Shown: positions 19,337 to 26,483 of the stretch, piece after piece | Numbering within the stretch: the first letter of the stretch is position 1 | How the letters are laid out: each line of letters opens with the position of its first letter | Assembly (NCBI GenBank): GCA_026415195.1 | Contig: JAOAHO010000030.1 | Span: 1-37,040, forward strand | Length of the DNA stretch: 37,040 bases | From: Bacteroidia bacterium | GTDB lineage: Bacteria > Bacteroidota > Bacteroidia > B-17B0 > Aurantibacillaceae | Direction: 5' to 3' | The notes under the pieces: model-generated | The model's input: only the letters and a program-made list of their open reading frames with translations | What the model was told of the DNA's origin: nothing | The model's database searches: none | Made by a program: the position numbers and the translations under genes

Positions 19337-19897
19337 TTATTTTATTGCCATAGGAAAAGTTACATCCACGTCGGTCTCGCCAGGAGGTTCCGTGCCATTT
19401 TTGATACCCCCCGCCTGATGTTTTAATATCACCCTAACACTTCCAATACCGCTTGAATTGCCCGTCTTCCACTTTGTGGAAATGCCCACCGGCAGATGAT
19501 TATCATCTTTATCCATATAATAAAATTGTATGCTCACACCCTGAAAGTGATAGAAAAACTGATGTTCATTCCGCTCGTTCCAAATTTGATCGGTTAAGGT
19601 ATCTACGGGGTTTTTAGTGTGATCCATAAGTTGAACAGAAACCAAATAGGTTTTGTTTTTCAACAACAATACACTGTCTTTCACCGTAGGGTTATTTCCT
19701 CCGGGCCCATCAGGGTCTGCAAAAAGGGCATAGGAAATGCTTGTCGGATTGACAGAATCCTTAAAAACCAATCGAATTCCGGTTATCAATTCCGGAAGGT
19801 TATTATTCGGAGGCGGCACGGGCTTCAGGTGCTTGTCTTTTTTACAAGACCACATCCAAATAAGGATAACTGATACTATTAAAGTCATTTTTTTCAT
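19337..19897 (-). CDS. TonB-receptor-associated lipoprotein
   Basis: Probably an outer-membrane lipoprotein partner of the receptor encoded just upstream. The 186-residue product has a short signal ending at C18 (MWSCKKD), then LPELITGIRLVFKDS, FADPDGPGG and a conserved-looking NEHQFFYHF segment around residue 112. I recall the same pattern (ELITxxxLTF..., DPDGDGG, DEHQFFY) in lipoproteins that follow ZnuD-like receptors in Bacteroidota; this was not checked. Its ATG overlaps the receptor stop by 4 bases (ATGA), so the two are translationally coupled. Biochemical role unknown. Confidence 0.75.
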   Translation of the reverse strand: MKKMTLIVSVILIWMWSCKKDKHLKPVPPPNNNLPELITGIRLVFKDSVNPTSISYALFADPDGPGGNNPTVKDSVLLLKNKTYLVSVQLMDHTKNPVDTLTDQIWNERNEHQFFYHFQGVSIQFYYMDKDDNHLPVGISTKWKTGNSSGIGSVRVILKHQAGGIKNGTEPPGETDVDVTFPMAIK

Positions 19898-22221
19898 ATG
19901 TGCATTTTTTTTATGTTAAAAGGTATTTTTAATTTGAGTACAAAATTTCTGCCCGGCAGGTCAGTAAAATACCGAAAACGGTCTAAGTAATCCCTGTAAG
20001 CAACATCAAGCAAATTTTGAATTTCCAACATCAGCATCATGCCCGATAAATATTTTTGTTTCAGTAATCTAATTCCCGCCTGCAAATTCCACAACTGATA
20101 ACCGGCCGGTGGCGGGGCAAAATCTTCATTCATGGGTACACGGGCTTGCTTGTCAATCCAGGAATGCTGAATTTCTGCCCACATTTCTTTCAATTGCGTT
20201 TTGAAAAAATAGAACCTGAATGAAGAAAAAATCCTGTCAGCAGGCATGTAGATCAAATATTTTTTCGTTTTAGTATGAACAGCACGCAACAATGTTGCGT
20301 TTTGATGAAATTCAAACCGTGAATTAAAACTCCATAGCCAACTGCACTCCACACCTTGTATCCTGACGGCCGATTGCCTGTATTCAAATTCCGGAAATGC
20401 CCCTTGTATGCTCAGCACATAATTACCCGTGGGCTGCAGGTAAATGAAATTAGAAAAATCGTGAATAAAATACCCTGATTTAATATAAACGTTTTGCAGG
20501 TTCAGTTCAAAAAATGCATTTCCGTTCAACCCGGATTCCTTTTTAAGATCGGGATTTCCCTTCTCATAACCGCCCACGCCGTGATGAAGCCCGTTGGAAT
20601 AAAGTTCGTTGGGCCCGGGCGCCCTCCAGGCATTACCGCCCTGCAACACTATGTTCAGAAAAGAAAATGGTTCATAGTTCACCGATGCCTGAAATGCCAG
20701 GTTATCAAAGGTTCTTACCGGCTTTTGGATTTCATTGTTCAGATAATAAAATGATTGAAGAAAACGGTAATCGTAGCGTATTCCCCCTTCAAATTTCCAG
20801 TGAGGAAGGGAATAGGATTCGGTCAGGAAAAAACCTATATCCCTGCGGACGTAATTCGGAATAAAAAACCTTCCGAATGAATTATTGATCTGATGCAAAA
20901 ACTGCACCCCTCCCTTCCCTTTAAACCCTTTCATTAAAAGATGCTCCAGTGAACATTCCGACTGGGAAGTTTGCACCCTGTAATCCATATCGGGAACTTC
21001 AGCATTTTTATTATTGAATGAAGTATGCTTGTCAAACTCGCTTCGGGCATTGTACTGAAAAGCATAATGAACGTTCAGGATCCATCTTTTCCCGAGATTG
21101 GAACCGAATGCCGCTTTCACCATTTCATGGCTTATTTTTTGCATGGGCCTTTTTATTTCATAAGAAAATGCCTCGGATGTGTATGGCGTTGAAAGGCCAT
21201 GGAGTATGTTTTGAAGGTCGGTGAGGTTACCGATGTGCGCGCCGGTGAAAATACCAATCCTGCTGTTGAATTGGGTATAAAAAACATTAAAACGTGAGTT
21301 TTTCAATCGGTATTGCAATTCGTAGGCGCCATTCCATTCCCGGCTTCCGGTATTGGTGATGTAATAGGACGGGGCTCTTCTGTCGCCCAGGTGCTTGATG
21401 CTTCCCTGTATCCTCCAACTTAAACCCTTTAAAAAATTAAAATTTCCCTGTAATTTTCCCGACATTTGCCCTCCCCTGCCGTTAGTTTGGGCCACCGTAA
21501 AGACCTCGCCATGCAGGCCTGTTGTGTCGGGCAATTCGGAAGGGGCGGAAGCAATAACCCCCGCCACGGCATCGCTGCCATAACGAATGGTTCCGGCACC
21601 TTTTATGACTTCCGTACGATCATAAACAAAAGGATCCATTTCCGGGGCATGTTCGCTTCCCCATTGCTGGGCTTCGTGCCTGATGCCATGGTTGACAATC
21701 AGTACCCTGTAGCCATGCATGCCGTGAATCATGGGCTTAGAAACGGTAGGCCCTGTCTGCAATACACTTACTCCGGGTATCTTACGAATTATATCGGCCA
21801 AATCCGTCCCGCGCGCTTCATCCATTTTATTTCCTTCCATATTGTCGGATACGGTAATGTGCCTGAATTCCGGCAACTTTTCGCTGACAGGAATTTCATT
21901 CAATTCATTATAGTAATGATTAAGGTTAATCTTTAATTTGATATCCTTTTGAAATTCAAGATTCAAGGTTGTGTCAGGGCAGATCCTATGGCGGATGAGG
22001 ATTTGTTTTTTTCCGTAGCAAACGTTCGTGAACCGAAATTCACCATGAGGATCGGTTTTTTGGGTGATGTTTTCAGGAAGCAGGATAACATCGGCATCCC
22101 CGAGTTCTTCCTTACTATGGCGATCGGTAACTTTTCCGAAGATAATACCCGGACATTGCGGCCACAGCATGCCGCAACAAAGTGCAAAGCAAAGCAAATA
22201 TGTAATGCTTTTTACAGACAT
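19894..22221 (-). CDS. TonB-dependent receptor, ZnuD-like
   Basis: Outer-membrane beta-barrel that imports a ligand with energy from TonB. The 775-residue product (ATG at 22221; an upstream GTG would add 17 residues but spoil the signal peptide and overlap the previous gene) has a signal peptide (1-23), a carboxypeptidase-regulatory-like domain (about 26-105), a plug domain (about 125-225) and the barrel to the C-terminus. The plug segment VNHGIRHEAQQWGSEHAPEMDPF (176-198, here HEAQQWGSEHAPEMDPF) resembles zinc-type ZnuD receptors. Together with the His-rich small protein upstream this suggests metal uptake, probably zinc or copper. The last residues LKIPFNIKK are beta-barrel-like. Confidence 0.92.
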   Translation of the reverse strand: MSVKSITYLLCFALCCGMLWPQCPGIIFGKVTDRHSKEELGDADVILLPENITQKTDPHGEFRFTNVCYGKKQILIRHRICPDTTLNLEFQKDIKLKINLNHYYNELNEIPVSEKLPEFRHITVSDNMEGNKMDEARGTDLADIIRKIPGVSVLQTGPTVSKPMIHGMHGYRVLIVNHGIRHEAQQWGSEHAPEMDPFVYDRTEVIKGAGTIRYGSDAVAGVIASAPSELPDTTGLHGEVFTVAQTNGRGGQMSGKLQGNFNFLKGLSWRIQGSIKHLGDRRAPSYYITNTGSREWNGAYELQYRLKNSRFNVFYTQFNSRIGIFTGAHIGNLTDLQNILHGLSTPYTSEAFSYEIKRPMQKISHEMVKAAFGSNLGKRWILNVHYAFQYNARSEFDKHTSFNNKNAEVPDMDYRVQTSQSECSLEHLLMKGFKGKGGVQFLHQINNSFGRFFIPNYVRRDIGFFLTESYSLPHWKFEGGIRYDYRFLQSFYYLNNEIQKPVRTFDNLAFQASVNYEPFSFLNIVLQGGNAWRAPGPNELYSNGLHHGVGGYEKGNPDLKKESGLNGNAFFELNLQNVYIKSGYFIHDFSNFIYLQPTGNYVLSIQGAFPEFEYRQSAVRIQGVECSWLWSFNSRFEFHQNATLLRAVHTKTKKYLIYMPADRIFSSFRFYFFKTQLKEMWAEIQHSWIDKQARVPMNEDFAPPPAGYQLWNLQAGIRLLKQKYLSGMMLMLEIQNLLDVAYRDYLDRFRYFTDLPGRNFVLKLKIPFNIKKMHI

Positions 22222-22249
22222 TAAAAAAATAATTGAATGAAGAATTTTA

Positions 22250-22600
22250 TCAGGACAGATAAGGAGGGGCACGCCCTTTGCAGGAGGTAACTGAAACCGA
22301 GGAATAAGATAATTTGAGATTAACGGTAAAAAACGGTCGGACGGAAAAAACCGAGAGTCCGAAGAAGAGAAACGTCAGGAAAAAGGTTTGTGCTTTAAAA
22401 GATAAGATCGGACAATCTGCAACTGATTCCTCAATATGCACGCCCATGTCTTTATGGTGAAGCGCACAATGCAGGTCGTCTTTAAGGTTATGCGATGAAA
22501 ACAGGTGATGCAAAGTGGAATGCGGCAAAAGAGACAAGAAAAATATACCCGAAAGGATAATTGAAAATTTCCGGAGAATATGCTTTTTATCAAATGCCAC
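22250..22600 (-). CDS. small His-rich membrane protein upstream of TonB receptor
   Basis: Not assigned to a family with certainty. The 116-residue product has two hydrophobic segments (about 12-26 and 70-90) separated by a His/Cys/Asp-rich stretch (HSTLHHLFSSHNL, DLHCALHHKDMGVH, DCPI), a plausible metal-binding face. The C-terminus is CKGRAPPYLS; short proteins ending RGPP or RAPP before TonB receptors are known in the DUF2946 group and in Bacteroidota. The start is GTG at 22600, 7 nt after a -7 box; no ATG exists at the N-terminus. It is the first gene of the receptor operon, 28 nt before the receptor ATG. Confidence 0.7.
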   Translation of the reverse strand: MAFDKKHILRKFSIILSGIFFLSLLPHSTLHHLFSSHNLKDDLHCALHHKDMGVHIEESVADCPILSFKAQTFFLTFLFFGLSVFSVRPFFTVNLKLSYSSVSVTSCKGRAPPYLS

Positions 22601-22609
22601 TTTGTGGCA
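22595..22609. promoter_or_regulatory. inverted repeat over the operon start, candidate operator
   Basis: TGCCAC (22595-22600) and GTGGCA (22604-22609) form a perfect 6-bp inverted repeat with a 3-bp centre. It lies between the -7 box and the first codons and includes the GTG start codon, a position where a bound repressor would block transcription. The same bases could form a short mRNA hairpin. Confidence 0.45.
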
Positions 22610-22615
22610 AAAATA
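22608..22615 (-). promoter_or_regulatory. -7 box of the TonB-receptor operon
   Basis: Minus-strand TATTTTTG matches TAnnTTTG and ends 7 nt before the GTG start. It overlaps the inverted repeat by two bases. Confidence 0.5.
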
Positions 22616-22683
22616 ATAAAAATATCCGATAAAGGATGATTAAGATTTTTTTTTATGATTTAATCCCTTAAAACACCGGTACA

Positions 22684-23103
22684 TCAATTCAGAATGGAGT
22701 CCTGTGGCAATCCCTGATCATAAATTATATATTTAAAAATTTTTCCTCTTTCATCATAGATTTTCCATTTTCCGTACCAATAATAATGCATGCGTGAATC
22801 TTTTTCATCTATCCTGGCAAATCCCGATTTAACTTTTCTTCCTGCCGAATCGAATAATTGTATGTAAATTCTTTTATTTTTCAGATATTTTTCTTTCATG
22901 TAAAGAATGCCATCCGATGTATAATATTTCCATCGGCCAACCGGATTTCCGTGATTAAATTTTCCGCAACTTTGAAGGCATTTGTTTTGATTGTCGTAAT
23001 AAAACCTCCATTTTCCATGACGGTACCCTCTATGGTCTTTTTTATTATAGATTTGACATGCCCCAATTAAAATTATAAACAAGAGGCATGAAAGAAATTT
23101 CAT
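22684..23103 (-). CDS. lipoprotein with MORN-like repeats
   Basis: Unknown role. The 139-residue product starts at the ATG at 23103: the preceding in-frame stretch lacks a proper signal and runs into the tRNA gene. MKFLSCLLFIILIGAC gives a clear lipoprotein signal with lipobox IGAC (C16). The mature part has repeats of the form GYRHGKWRFYYDNQ, GNPVGRWKYYTSDG and YWYGKWKIYDERG, the G.W.yY.. pattern of bacterial MORN-like/antitoxin-YwqK-like proteins that form extended beta sheets. It stands 48 nt downstream of tRNA-Pro on the same strand and may be read through from the tRNA promoter. Confidence 0.75.
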   Translation of the reverse strand: MKFLSCLLFIILIGACQIYNKKDHRGYRHGKWRFYYDNQNKCLQSCGKFNHGNPVGRWKYYTSDGILYMKEKYLKNKRIYIQLFDSAGRKVKSGFARIDEKDSRMHYYWYGKWKIYDERGKIFKYIIYDQGLPQDSILN

Positions 23104-23151
23104 AAGTAGAAAACGAAAATGGGAGAAATAAATTGCAGTGGATAAAAAAAG

Positions 23152-23226
23152 TCGGGATGACTGGATTTGAACCAGCGACCTCACGCCCCCCAGACGTGTG
23201 CGCTAACCAGGCTGCGCTACATCCCG
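23152..23226 (-). tRNA. tRNA-Pro(GGG)
   Basis: 75 nt. On the minus strand the acceptor stem CGGGATG pairs with CATCCCG, the D stem is GCGC/GCGC, the anticodon stem CACGT/GCGTG encloses the loop CTGGGGG with anticodon GGG, and the T arm has GGTTCAAATCC. The CCA end is not encoded; a run of seven T follows the discriminator and one C. Confidence 0.95.
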
Positions 23227-23240
23227 ATTTAAAATTTGGG

Positions 23241-23248
23241 CAAAGGTA
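23241..23248 (-). promoter_or_regulatory. -7 box of tRNA-Pro
   Basis: Minus-strand TACCTTTG matches TAnnTTTG and lies 14 nt before the 5' end of the tRNA. Confidence 0.5.
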
Positions 23249-23269
23249 AAGTTTTTTTTCGAATTTGCA

Positions 23270-24673
23270 TCAGGGATGCTGAAGCATAAGTTCCAGCAGG
23301 GTCAACCGAAACAGGGCTTCATAAAGCGCCTGGGCCTTTTGAAATTTTGCCACGGAAAGGCGGTTTTTTGCCTGAAGATAATCCTGCATATTTGCAGCAC
23401 CGTTGTTCAGGCGTTCTTCATTCATCTTGAATGAAATTTCGGCCGCTTCTTCGTTTTTTATGGTTCCCTTATAGCGCAAATAGGCCGCCTGAAACTGGCG
23501 AACATTTTGTTCCACGGTTCTTTTAAGGTTTTGAACGGCAAGTTCCTTGTTTAATCGGGCATTTTCCATCCTGATTTTGCTTTGTTCGGCAGCCGTGTGC
23601 GTTTGGAAATTATTGAACAGCGGCACAGTGAGTGTGATTCCGAAACTTTTATTCACGTTTTCTTTATATTGATCGAAAAACGGTTTGGTTCGTGTTTGAT
23701 AATCAAGTTTGGGCACAAATACAAACTGGCCTCCGGAAGTAAAACCCACGGTATCAAAACCGGCCACGCTTATGGACGTTACTTCCGATGCCAGGCCGGA
23801 ATATCCGGTTCCCACAGCGCCATTCAAACTGATTACGGGAAATTTAGCGCCCTGAGCAGCTTTCCTTGCCATTTCCGATGCCTTTTCGGCATACTCGGCA
23901 CTTTGAAGGGCCGGATGACGGGCACTTATTTTTTGAAAAACCTCGTCCGGATTGGCTTCCATCCATTTTTCCATTTTGCTTAAATCAGTATTCAAATCCG
24001 GCGGAGCCACCTCAAACTCTTTCTCGTTATCCAGGCCGCAAATTTGCTTAAGCGTAAGCATTTGCAATCGCAAGTTGTTTTCCGCATTCAACACGTTCAG
24101 GTTTTCGTTTTCCATTTGAGCCTGCAAGTCGGCCAGCGCTGCCTTTGCTAATGTACCGGCCTCTACCATGCTTTTCATTCTTTTCAATTGAAATTCCGTC
24201 AGGTTCCGCTGGCTTTGAGCAATGTTAAGGTTTTCCTTTGCCAATAAAGCATTCAGGTAAGCCGTTCCCACATTCATGCGTAAATCCAGCAGGGCATTGC
24301 GGTAGGCAGCTTCCTCCGATAAGTAGGAATAATGCATAGCCCTTAATTGGTGATAACGCGACATCCCGTTAAATAACACCCAATTTGAACCGATGAAAAA
24401 ATTCTGCGACAACACATTTCGGTTTGCAAAAGTGTTGGTAAAACGGTCGATGGTCTTACCGAAATTATAAGTGTGCGAGGCCCCCAGGTTCAATGTAGGC
24501 AAAAAGTTCCCTTTTGCCTGCAGCAAATTTGATTTTGAAATCGATAGGTTGTTTCTGGAAATTCTGAAATTAAGGTTACGCGCTTCCGCTTCAGCAAGCA
24601 GTTTTTCATAAGTCCACTGAGCAGGAACAGGAAAGCAAAAAAAAATGTAGCACAAAAATAAAATCCTCTTCAT
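23270..24673 (-). CDS. TolC family outer-membrane protein
   Basis: Outer-membrane channel of efflux or type I secretion systems. The 467-residue product has a signal peptide (about 1-20, ending PVPAQW), then two repeats of long helices joined by strand segments, the usual TolC plan; [32 protein letters not shown] (quoted parts: [14 protein letters not shown] and [12 protein letters not shown]) is the family-typical first helix start. Length is normal. The ATG at 24673 shares a base with the purQ stop (TGATG). No periplasmic adaptor or RND/ABC pump gene lies beside it, so the partner pump must be elsewhere. Confidence 0.92.
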   Translation of the reverse strand: MKRILFLCYIFFCFPVPAQWTYEKLLAEAEARNLNFRISRNNLSISKSNLLQAKGNFLPTLNLGASHTYNFGKTIDRFTNTFANRNVLSQNFFIGSNWVLFNGMSRYHQLRAMHYSYLSEEAAYRNALLDLRMNVGTAYLNALLAKENLNIAQSQRNLTEFQLKRMKSMVEAGTLAKAALADLQAQMENENLNVLNAENNLRLQMLTLKQICGLDNEKEFEVAPPDLNTDLSKMEKWMEANPDEVFQKISARHPALQSAEYAEKASEMARKAAQGAKFPVISLNGAVGTGYSGLASEVTSISVAGFDTVGFTSGGQFVFVPKLDYQTRTKPFFDQYKENVNKSFGITLTVPLFNNFQTHTAAEQSKIRMENARLNKELAVQNLKRTVEQNVRQFQAAYLRYKGTIKNEEAAEISFKMNEERLNNGAANMQDYLQAKNRLSVAKFQKAQALYEALFRLTLLELMLQHP

Positions 24674-25377
24674 CAAACCAGGAGTTCGCCGTGGACGGAT
24701 TTCAATATGCTTTCAAAAATAAAAAGTCCATCTTCGTTAAAAAGTTCGGCATCGGCGGCCCTTTCCGGATGTGGCATCATGCCAAATACATTGCGGTTTT
24801 TGTTGCATATTCCGGCAATATTATGCAACGAACCGTTCGGATTCGCCTCATGTGTAACATTTCCGCCCGCATCGCAATATTTGAAGATAACCTGATTGTT
24901 GTCAAGAATCTCCTTCATCATTTCTTCAGGTGCATAAAATTTTCCTTCACCATGGGCTATGGGAATTTTCAAAACGTTTTTATCGGAGATGGCACATGTT
25001 AGCTGTGTATTCAAATTGACCGGTTTGATGAAAACATTATCGCATATGAATTTTCTGCTGTCGTTATGCAAAAGCACACCCGGCAATAAACCCGCTTCGC
25101 ATAAGATCTGAAATCCGTTGCATACCCCCAACACAAACCCGCCTTTTCCTGCATGTTCGGCCACCGATTCCATGATGGGTGAAAAACGGGCAATGGCGCC
25201 GCTACGAAGGTAATCTCCGTAGGAAAAACCCCCGGGCAGGATGATGTGCGTACAGCCCTCCAAATCCCGATTCTTGTGCCACAGTTTTACGGTGGGTAAT
25301 TTAAGAATGTCGCGAAAAACATAAGCCATGTCTTCATCGCAATTCGAACCCGGAAATACCACCACTCCGACTTTCAT
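24673..25377 (-). CDS. purQ: phosphoribosylformylglycinamidine synthase subunit PurQ
   Basis: Glutamine amidotransferase subunit that supplies ammonia for FGAM synthesis in purine biosynthesis. The 234-residue product starts [17 protein letters not shown], has the nucleophile Cys in GVCNGFQIL (near residue 86) and the catalytic His-x-Glu in MMPHPERA near residue 202. Length is normal for the separate subunit, which implies a separate PurL and PurS elsewhere, since neither is here. A -7 box ends 4 nt before the ATG. The stop overlaps the tolC start by one base. Confidence 0.96.
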   Translation of the reverse strand: MKVGVVVFPGSNCDEDMAYVFRDILKLPTVKLWHKNRDLEGCTHIILPGGFSYGDYLRSGAIARFSPIMESVAEHAGKGGFVLGVCNGFQILCEAGLLPGVLLHNDSRKFICDNVFIKPVNLNTQLTCAISDKNVLKIPIAHGEGKFYAPEEMMKEILDNNQVIFKYCDAGGNVTHEANPNGSLHNIAGICNKNRNVFGMMPHPERAADAELFNEDGLFIFESILKSVHGELLV

Positions 25378-25381
25378 ATCA

Positions 25382-25389
25382 CAAAATTA
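25382..25389 (-). promoter_or_regulatory. -7 box of purQ-tolC, leaderless position
   Basis: Minus-strand TAATTTTG ends 4 nt before the purQ ATG. Confidence 0.5.
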
Positions 25390-25493
25390 TTTGCATGGTA
25401 AATTTATGCTAAAAAAACAGCATTTGCCATCATTTTAAAAAGCAAGTTTTTAAATTTATCAAGGGATTACGGGAAGTTAAAAAATCAATAAAA

Positions 25494-25682
25494 CTAATCT
25501 TTAACTTCCTCGAATTCGATGTATTCCCCTTTGTCCGACAAGCTTTCATTCACTTTTTCGGAAGGTTGAGAAGGGCGATGGCTTTTGGCATGTTCGATAT
25601 TTTCCTTATTGCTTCTGTCAAAAAAACGGAAAATCCTGTAGGCAAACCAAATGCCGATGATGGTCCAGATTAAATCTTTCAT
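25494..25682 (-). CDS. small membrane protein, DUF4834-like
   Basis: Unknown function. The 62-residue product has one N-terminal membrane helix (about 4-20, LIWTIIGIWFAYRIFRF), a hydrophilic middle, and the acidic C-terminus GEYIEFEEVKD, which matches the GEYVDFEE tail I recall from Bacteroidota DUF4834 proteins. It overlaps the preceding thioredoxin-like gene by 4 bases (ATGA), so it is translated with it. The 115-bp gap beyond it to purQ holds only the purQ promoter. Confidence 0.75.
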   Translation of the reverse strand: MKDLIWTIIGIWFAYRIFRFFDRSNKENIEHAKSHRPSQPSEKVNESLSDKGEYIEFEEVKD

Positions 25683-26275
25683 TCCAATCTTTTAATGGTG
25701 CAACCTATGGACTTTGTTTCTTGTGTCTCGGGCTTCTTTCCTGCCAGCAGGGCTTCCATGGCTTTGATAAGGAAGGCATTTTTAACCTGAGTTTCATCTT
25801 TTACGTTATCGTCAATGGCTCCCTTGTAAATTAATTTTCCGTTTGCATCAAAAAGAAATGCCTGCGGAGTTCGGGTAGCCCCAAACGCATCTGCCAATCT
25901 GGATTTTTCATCTACGGCATAAGGAACACCGGGCAAATGTTCTGTCTGATATTTTTTCATGGCTTCGAAGCTGTCTTCATCATTGCGCTGGGCCTCATTG
26001 CTGTTCAATACAATAATGCCGATATTGTTTTTGTTTACAAATTCAATGATTTTTTTTATTCGGTTCTCGTATAATTTCACATAAGGGCAGGTATTACAGG
26101 AAAACAAAACCAAAAGACCTTTTTTGCCTGATGCAGCATCTTTCAAAGAAATACTTGATCCCGATACTTCCTTTAAAGTTTGTGTGGATAAAGGAATTTC
26201 AGAACCAATGCTTAATTCCTTAATGTTCTGAGCCAAAGCGAAACTTAGTGTAAGGAAAAATGATAATAACTTCAT
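25679..26275 (-). CDS. exported thioredoxin-like (AhpC/TSA-type) protein
   Basis: Thioredoxin-fold oxidoreductase or peroxiredoxin-like protein in the periplasm. The 198-residue product has a signal peptide (about 1-16, ending FALAQN), then a thioredoxin fold with the CxxC site in SCNTCPYV (around residues 59-66) and the cis-Pro region FGATRTPQAFLFD. The NTCPYVKLYENRI sequence is typical of the thioredoxin-like group annotated as redoxin domain proteins in Bacteroidota. A lone Cys near the C-terminus (SIGCTIK) may be a further redox partner. Substrate unknown. It overlaps the small DUF4834 gene by 4 bases. Confidence 0.87.
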   Translation of the reverse strand: MKLLSFFLTLSFALAQNIKELSIGSEIPLSTQTLKEVSGSSISLKDAASGKKGLLVLFSCNTCPYVKLYENRIKKIIEFVNKNNIGIIVLNSNEAQRNDEDSFEAMKKYQTEHLPGVPYAVDEKSRLADAFGATRTPQAFLFDANGKLIYKGAIDDNVKDETQVKNAFLIKAMEALLAGKKPETQETKSIGCTIKRLE

Positions 26276-26279
26276 AACT

Positions 26280-26287
26280 CAAATTTA
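26280..26287 (-). promoter_or_regulatory. -7 box of the thioredoxin-like gene, leaderless position
   Basis: Minus-strand TAAATTTG ends 4 nt before the ATG at 26275. Confidence 0.5.
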
Positions 26288-26360
26288 TGCATTTTAAATG
26301 CCTTAATAATCTTTTTCCGAAAACTTAACATTTATGTTTTTTTACTTGCCCGGAAATATG

Positions 26361-26368
26361 TAGTTTTG
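26361..26368 (+). promoter_or_regulatory. -7 box of the SpoIIE phosphatase gene, long leader
   Basis: TAGTTTTG matches TAnnTTTG and lies 115 nt before the ATG, so the transcript would have a leader of about 110 nt, unlike the short leaders elsewhere in the window. Confidence 0.4.
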
Positions 26369-26416
26369 CATTGTTGATTAGGGCTATATCATATTTATTC
26401 TATCGTCAAAATCCAT

Positions 26417-26431
26417 GCCACTGCATGTGGC
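26417..26431 (+). promoter_or_regulatory. hairpin in the SpoIIE gene leader
   Basis: GCCAC (26417-26421) and GTGGC (26427-26431) pair around a 5-nt loop; a TTTAATTTTTT stretch follows within 15 nt. This could be a weak attenuator in the leader, or a protein-binding dyad. Confidence 0.35.
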
Positions 26432-26483
26432 GCTTGATTTAATTTTTTCTCCTTAACATCCAGTTTTTCTAATTTAAAAAATT

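Noticed and set aside
22222-22272. 17-residue N-terminal extension of the TonB receptor from an upstream GTG
   Set aside because: It overlaps the previous gene and places the signal peptide inside the protein; the ATG at 22221 gives a normal signal.
23104-23184. Longer form of the MORN-like lipoprotein starting in tRNA-Pro
   Set aside because: The extra 27 codons read into the tRNA gene, while the ATG at 23103 starts a textbook lipoprotein signal.
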